Source: Luidia sarsii
Taxonomy: Eukaryota > Echinodermata > Asteroidea > Paxillosida > Luidiidae
Assembly (NCBI GenBank): GCA_949987565.1
Contig: OX465104.1
Coordinates: 3,354,301-3,418,300 of the forward strand
Length of the DNA stretch: 64,000 nt
Direction of reading: 5' to 3'
Shown: one piece after another, positions 59,515 through 64,000 of the stretch
Layout of the letters: each line of letters begins with the position of its first letter
Numbering within the stretch: position 1 is the first letter of the stretch
Position numbers and translations under genes: made by a program
The notes under the pieces: generated by a model
Told to the model about the DNA's origin: nothing
Database searches by the model: none
The model's input: the letters and a program-made list of their open reading frames with translations, nothing else

Positions 59515-62500
59515 ATGACTTCGCCCGGTAGCCAACAAAAGTCCCCCAATTTCCCTTATGGCACCCGTTGTCCTGCTTATTCTTTCAGCAATGCTTGCAT
59601 TGCCTCGAGCCAGACGAAGGCATCCGAAATTGGTGTAGGTACGTAACTGATTGACAGAGCAGAACTAGTCCGAAGAGTTGGAGTTGCATAAGCTATTCGC
59701 AGTGGCTGTTGTTACGGCAGTCGTCCGTGTGGTTCCCTGACTTGATTGTATTTCGTCAGCATTGCAGGCTGGTTGAACCAGTATATTACTTATTAGCTGA
59801 TAGTCTGGTTCTAAGAGCGAAACATCCTGAGAAATATTGTGAAGTCAGGGAACCACACGGACGACTGCCGTAACAACAGCCACTGCGTAAACCATTTGTT
59901 GATGTTTGACTTTGAGTGAAGATTTTTCGAGAGGTACAGCATCCCTGATCGTAAGATTTCAACATGAGGATTCAATCATGAAGGAAATCTGTGGACATCT
60001 ATGTTTTTCCGATCTTCCCAATGTTGCATTGGGCCTTTAAAGCCCCTACACAACATTGGTCGAGGTCAAAGAATAGCATCCATACGTTGTCTGATCCAAC
60101 ATATGCATGGAATAGAACACCTGTGAACATTTCAGCTCAATCCGCCAACCGAGTCTCCAGAAAATCATAAAAAAACGCTTCATTTGTTTCGCGAAAATGC
60201 AGCATTCAACACTGTACTGACTACTGTTCCGAAAAATAGTTTAGATCTCGGTGAGACATAAACTATTTATTTTACTCATTTCTCCATTTCTCCCAAAATA
60301 CTACATTTAAGGCAGAAATATTTCAGTGAGAGGTTTCTACTATAACCATCTTCTTCAAACTGTATAAGTTTCATGTAAATCTGTGAACGTTTCTGTTTTT
60401 CTATCTTACCAATGTTGTGTAGGGGCTTAAAGAACTCTTCTGTAGGGCCGGAAGGGTTAAAAAAAATTGTGAAAAAATTTGCCCCAAACTTTTGCAGGAA
60501 TCTTGAAGGCCGGGGGCAATGCTGCAGACGCTGCTGTTGGCGTGGCCGCTGCGATGAATGTCCTGTCGCCGTGCTTCACCGGCATCGGCGGCGACTGCTT
60601 CTGCTTGTTCTACGGCGCCGAGACGAAGACGGTCAGGGGTCTGAATGGCAGGTAGGCGTCCGAGCAGACAAATATCGGAAACCCGGCAAAGACTAGTTGA
60701 CTATTTGGGAAGGCCGCCATCTAAGGGATGGATAGCTCAGATGGGAAGAGCGCTGGTATGCAAAACCAGAGGTCTCGGTTTTAAATCCCGGCACACTAGA
60801 AAGCAGGAGTTGTGGGTTCAATTCACGTCTGAGCAAACCCTCATTGAAGTATATTCTCACTGATGCAAAGTACTGAACATACAGTGCTAACTACAGGTCG
60901 GGTAGGGCAAACCCTCATTGTATTACATTCTCACTGATGCAAAGCACTGAGCATACAGTGCTAACTACAGGTCAGGGTAGGGCAAACCCTCATTGAAGTA
61001 CATTCTCACTGATGCAAACCACTGAGCATACAGTGCTAACTACAGGTCAGGAAGGGCAAACCCTCATTGAATTACATTCTCACTGATGCAAAGCTCTGAG
61101 CATACAGTGCTAATGACTGGTCGTGGTAGGGCAAACTCTCATTAAAATACATTCTCACTGATACAAAGCACTGAGCATACAGTGCTAACTACAGGTCGTG
61201 TAGGGCAAACCCTCATTGAACTACATTCTCTCTGATGCAACACTGAGCATACAGTGATAACTACAGGTCGGTTAGGGCAAACCCTCATTGAATTACATTC
61301 TCACTGATACAAAGCACTGAGCATACAGTGCTAACTACAGGTCGGGGTAGGGCAAACCCTCATTGAATTACATTCTCATTGATGCAAAGCACTGAGCATA
61401 CAGTGCTAACTACAGGTCGTGGAAGGGCAAACCCTCATTGAATTACACTCTCCTCGATGCAAAACTTCATACTGTATCTTATTTCCCCTGCAGCGGAAGG
61501 TCATCCAAGGATGTGGACCTGGAAGCTGTCCAGCGGCTAGGCTACGGACCGGACAACTTGATCCCGGTCACCCACGGCCTGGCAGTGACCGTACCCGGAG
61601 CTGCGGCTGGATGGGTGGACACGGTGGCCCACTTTGGGTCGGGGAAAGTGAGTCGCTGGTCCGTCAACTCTTCCCCAACGATCTACCACCTGTTGGACTC
61701 AGGTTCATTCAGGAAATGAAGGCCTCAGCCCGAGCTTAGGCTTCGGACATAATTATCTTACTCGTTGTAATATCACAGGCATCCGAAAACAAGCACTTGG
61801 CCCCAGTTTCTTGGGAAGTGTAGATATTTAAGGCATCTACTAATTGCTAAGAAAATACTGCAGAGACATGCACGGTACACTGTTACTTCGTTGCAAGCTG
61901 GAAGCAGAGTGACCCCTCAGAGGGCTTTTTTTACCGAGGTCCACACAGAGATGTACACACATAATAAAGAAAATCTGCCTGTCTGGTCTGTGGTTAAGTG
62001 AACAATAAAGCAATGAACAGTAAGGGCAGAGCTTAGCATTGTTGTCTTTACTACAGTGCTACCACTGGAATAGTGTGCTTTCCAGGCGAAGTAAAATTAG
62101 AACTAATTCAATGAGCTGTCTGAGTCCAGTAGTGCACAAAGGAATACATTACAAAGCCTGTGGTTAAATAAGAGATATTTTTAAGTCAATCAGCTGATTC
62201 CTTGGCTGTTAGAAGAAAACAAAGTAGAACAAATTATTTGATGAAATAAAACTGTTGGATGAATAAAATTAATGAGTAACATCCACTACAGGGAGTACTC
62301 TGTACCTATCAAGCCAGCAAACCTTCATTCCGGTCTGAACAGACTACAGTCTGGGCATGGGCGCTGTGCAGCACAACCATGAAGAAATGGGGGAATCGCT
62401 GACTCTGACCTCTGTCCATGTGGACAGATACAAACCCATGAGCACATCATTAACGAGTGCCCTGTGATGAGACTCCCATGCCCACTCACAGAGGTAGATG

Positions 62501-63831
62501 AACCCGAAACGGGGTGGATTTCACAAAGGATTACAATGCATCACAACTTACGATGGATAACCCATCGTAAGTTGTGGTTCCCCTGTATTGTTTCTGAACA
62601 TCGCTCACCATCTTGCGATTGATCGTAAGCTGCGATGAGTTTGGTAAAATGGACCAATGGTCACCAGGGCTTGAATTTCACAGGCATGCAACTTTTCTGC
62701 GTTTTTTTTTAATTCGGCCATAAAAAAAACCCCCATAAAAAACAATGCATCTGGATATTTCTTCTCCCCTAACTATTATTTAAAACACATGCTGAGATCA
62801 GGTTAAAAACTTTGATGCTTACTTTTCATTTTGTGTAAAAAAAATAATTAAATTTTCTGGGTGTATGCCTTGAAAAAGGTTAAAATCTGTCACTCAGCTT
62901 AAAGTCATAAGTGCTCAGAATGCACCACAGAGCATCTAGAATCCAATCCGCTTGCAGTTTCATTCGGACATTTTCCTTTTTTTTTTTTTACAATTCAAGA
63001 GTTGTATGCCTGAATTCAGACAGCAGGTCTAGTAACTGAAGACTCTTACTGGACCTGAACTTTTTTTAGACCTTTGCCATAATTAAAAAAAAAAATTGCG
63101 TGCTTTGAAAGAAAAATGCTGTTTACTTGTACAGCTCAAAGTCCAAGTTATATTTGAGTGCCATTTTCTTCATGGTGCAAAAGAAATCCGCTAGACAGCC
63201 GGTTCAGTGCAGTCACACTCTGCACTAGACCGACGCTGAAGTCACTAGACTCGGTCCACGGTCTAGAGGATATTTCGAGCCCTGGGCCCAATTTCATAGA
63301 GCCGCTTAAGCATGAAAATCCGCTAAGCAGGAAAAGTCTTCCTTGTGTAAGCAGGATTACAAATTGCCCTGCGGTTTGATGTTCATTGCTTCTGACTTGT
63401 ATTCCACTCTTCTTTGCTTAGCATGAAACAATAATGAAGTTTGGGGTTGGCAAGGGGATTCTGTGGCTCATGACTTTTTGTGCTTAAGCCTGTTTTGGCG
63501 CTTAAGCGGCTCTATGAAATTGGCCCCTGGTCACCTACCTCAGTAACTGCCAAAATGACTGCTTTGTTTGACATACGAGAGAAGAAGAAGCCTTTCAGTA
63601 TGATTTGTCTTCCTTCCCCGGCAGCTGTCCTTGGCCCAGATTCTCCAGCCGGCCATCGATCTGGCCGAGGGCGGATTTGAGGTCCAGCCCGTGTCCGCCA
63701 ACGGCTGGGAGCATGACGCGGCTAAGCTGCGGCGCGACGGCAACCCGCACGGGGGCTGCTTCTTGAAGGACGGCCGCCCGCCCAGGGCTGGAGAGACCAT
63801 GAGGCTACCCCTGCTGGCCAGAACCTTCCGA
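59515..63831 (+). CDS. Gamma-glutamyltransferase, YwrD-like (5' part; runs off the window)
   Basis: Gamma-glutamyltransferases are N-terminal-nucleophile enzymes that cleave or transfer the gamma-glutamyl group of glutathione and related compounds after self-processing into two chains. Four coding exons are in the window: 59515-59632, 60498-60651, 61494-61647 and 63625-63831. All are GT-AG and in phase (G+GA; AG+C; phase 0), about 193 residues of the large chain. Exon 1 starts [13 protein letters not shown] and has [13 protein letters not shown]. Exon 2 carries the diagnostic [14 protein letters not shown] and [13 protein letters not shown]. Exons 2-3 form LNGSGRS. Exon 3 has [18 protein letters not shown] and FGSGK. 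Exon 4 has [15 protein letters not shown]. This is the form lacking an N-terminal membrane anchor, as in bacterial YwrD-type proteins, rather than the type II membrane GGT1. The catalytic threonine lies in the small chain, beyond 64000, so activity cannot be judged. Start choice: first ATG in the exon-1 frame, no signal peptide. Confidence 0.92.
59698..59887. mobile_element. Mutator-like foldback MITE, second copy
   Basis: The same ends as at 8894-9076 (CGCAGTGGCTGTTGTTACGG and inverse) with the interior in the opposite order. The flanking 9-mers TAAGCTATT and TAAACCATT agree at 7 of 9 positions, consistent with an older 9-bp duplication. It lies in intron 1 of the gamma-glutamyltransferase. 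Confidence 0.78.
60051..60426. mobile_element. MITE with AGCCCCTACACAACATTGGT ends
   Basis: Perfect terminal inverted repeats of about 20 bp (AGCCCCTACACAACATTGGT; ACCAATGTTGTGTAGGGGC), with TTAA directly at both sides (60047-60050, 60427-60430). It is a partner of 16779-17120. TTAA would suggest a piggyBac-type transposase, but the other copy does not show it. Confidence 0.75.
60681..60840 (+). mobile_element. Chimera of type-1 and type-2 SINEs
   Basis: A type-1 SINE (CGGCAAAGACTAGTTGACTA to GGTATGCAAAACCAGAGGTC) breaks off at about 60795. It continues as the 3' part of a type-2 SINE (ACTAGAAAGCAGGAGTTGTG, GGTTCAATTCACGTCTGAG), whose tail runs straight into the tandem array. Confidence 0.75.
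60833..61450. repeat. Tandem array (about 72 bp unit) derived from a SINE tail, in a gamma-glutamyltransferase intron
   Basis: Eight to nine units of AGGGCAAACCCTCATTGAAT, TACATTCTCACTGATGCAAA, GCACTGAGCATACAGTGCTA, ACTACAGGTCGGG. The first unit is continuous with the type-2 SINE tail. Single dispersed occurrences of the same phrase lie at about 25975, 30125 and 58135. The array ends 44 bp before the next exon. Confidence 0.9.
61720..62335. mobile_element. GTTTTCGAAATGAAGG-family MITE split by a solo LTR
   Basis: The left piece (AAATGAAGGCCTCAGCCCGA to GCCCCAGTTTCTTGG) and the right piece (CTGTACCTATCAAGCCAGCA, AACCTTCATTC) are adjacent in the intact copies at 11615 and 55559. Here they are separated by 61819-62290. 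Confidence 0.78.
61819..62290. mobile_element. Probable solo LTR
   Basis: A 472-bp insert beginning TGTAGATATTTAAGGCATCT and ending ACATCCACTACA, that is with TG...CA ends inside short TGTAG/CTACA inverted repeats. GGAAG and GGGAG flank it (4 of 5 matching). AATAAAG occurs twice near its middle, as expected for an LTR polyadenylation region. No internal retroviral-type sequence is present. Confidence 0.65.
62338..62515 (+). mobile_element. Frameshifted LINE reverse transcriptase C-terminal fragment
   Basis: Reads [15 protein letters not shown] in one frame and [20 protein letters not shown] in another. Together these are the zinc-binding tail typical of Jockey/RTE-like reverse transcriptases. 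At least one frameshift and an in-frame stop make it a relic. Confidence 0.75.
62510..62665. mobile_element. Small MITE-like repeat with GGTGGATTTCACAAAGGA ends
   Basis: GGATTTCACAAAGGATTACA at left and AAGCTGCGATGAGTTTGGTA at right bracket a CTTACGATGGATAACCCATC, GTAAGTTGTG palindrome. Related pieces lie at 51990-52120 and 50795-50850. Confidence 0.65.
63280..63530. mobile_element. GGCCCAATTTCATAGAGCC MITE in a gamma-glutamyltransferase intron
   Basis: The left end is CTGG-GCCCAATTTCATAGAGCC and the right end GGCTCTATGAAATTGGCCC-CTGG. The interior GCAGGAAAAGTCTTCCTTGT and CATGACTTTTTGTGCTTAA match the copy at 30275-30506. It ends about 95 bp before exon 4. Confidence 0.8.
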
Positions 63832-64000
63832 GTAAGACGCGACGAGAGTTTGCTCCGACGGCCCTGGGACGGTGGGAGTTATCTCTTTCGAGAAGAATAA
63901 GATTTGAAAAATTGCCCCCCCCAAAAAAAAGAATTGACTGAACCGGGACTTGAACCCGAACTTGCAAACAGCTAATTGTTGTAAACCAGGCTACAGCATC

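Noticed and set aside
60833..61450. Regular repeats that might suggest a CRISPR-like array
   Set aside because: The host is a eukaryote, the whole 72-bp unit is conserved with no unique spacers, and the unit equals a SINE tail.

Overview
The window is animal nuclear DNA: genes are split by GT-AG introns, GC-rich exons sit in AT-richer sequence, and most of the rest is short interspersed repeats. The mix of families (a CPSF4 with two zinc knuckles, an HNMT-type methyltransferase, a secreted double C-type lectin, a stomatin, a YwrD-like gamma-glutamyltransferase) fits an invertebrate deuterostome. My guess is an echinoderm such as a sea star, but this is an inference from gene style, not a match to a known genome.

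Five protein-coding genes can be supported. CPSF4 is on the minus strand (2910-10543, seven exons found). A stomatin is on the minus strand (17223-28918, with a probable first exon 6.5 kb upstream of the second). A single-exon secreted protein with two C-type lectin domains is on the minus strand (39202-40278). A complete three-exon histamine-N-methyltransferase-like gene is on the minus strand (51329-54705). The first four coding exons of a gamma-glutamyltransferase are on the plus strand (59515-63831), and this gene runs off the right edge. Exon junctions were checked by splice consensus and reading phase. One CPSF4 junction does not fit. The five genes have unrelated roles (mRNA 3'-end processing, membrane scaffold, secreted lectin, small-molecule methylation, gamma-glutamyl chemistry) and nothing suggests they form a functional cluster.

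Layout: 1-2.7 kb holds repeats and a LINE 3' end. 2.9-10.5 kb is CPSF4, with introns full of SINEs, foldback elements and a 675-bp palindrome. 10.6-17.2 kb has repeats only. 17.2-28.9 kb is stomatin, whose four short introns each carry a different minisatellite. 28.9-39.2 kb and 40.3-51.3 kb show no recognisable gene. 54.7-59.5 kb is again repeats. 59.5-64 kb is the gamma-glutamyltransferase, with MITEs, a solo LTR and a SINE-derived tandem array in its introns.

The most interesting material is the repeat landscape. A family of roughly 155-180 bp retroposon-like elements starts with a hairpin and is flanked by exact 10-13 bp target duplications. Others include Mutator-like foldback MITEs with 9-bp duplications, a piggyBac-like TTAA element nested in another MITE, and tRNA-derived SINEs with an unexpected conserved module upstream of the tRNA region. 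Among the genes, the HNMT-like enzyme has lost all three residues that contact histamine in the human enzyme, so it probably acts on another substrate.
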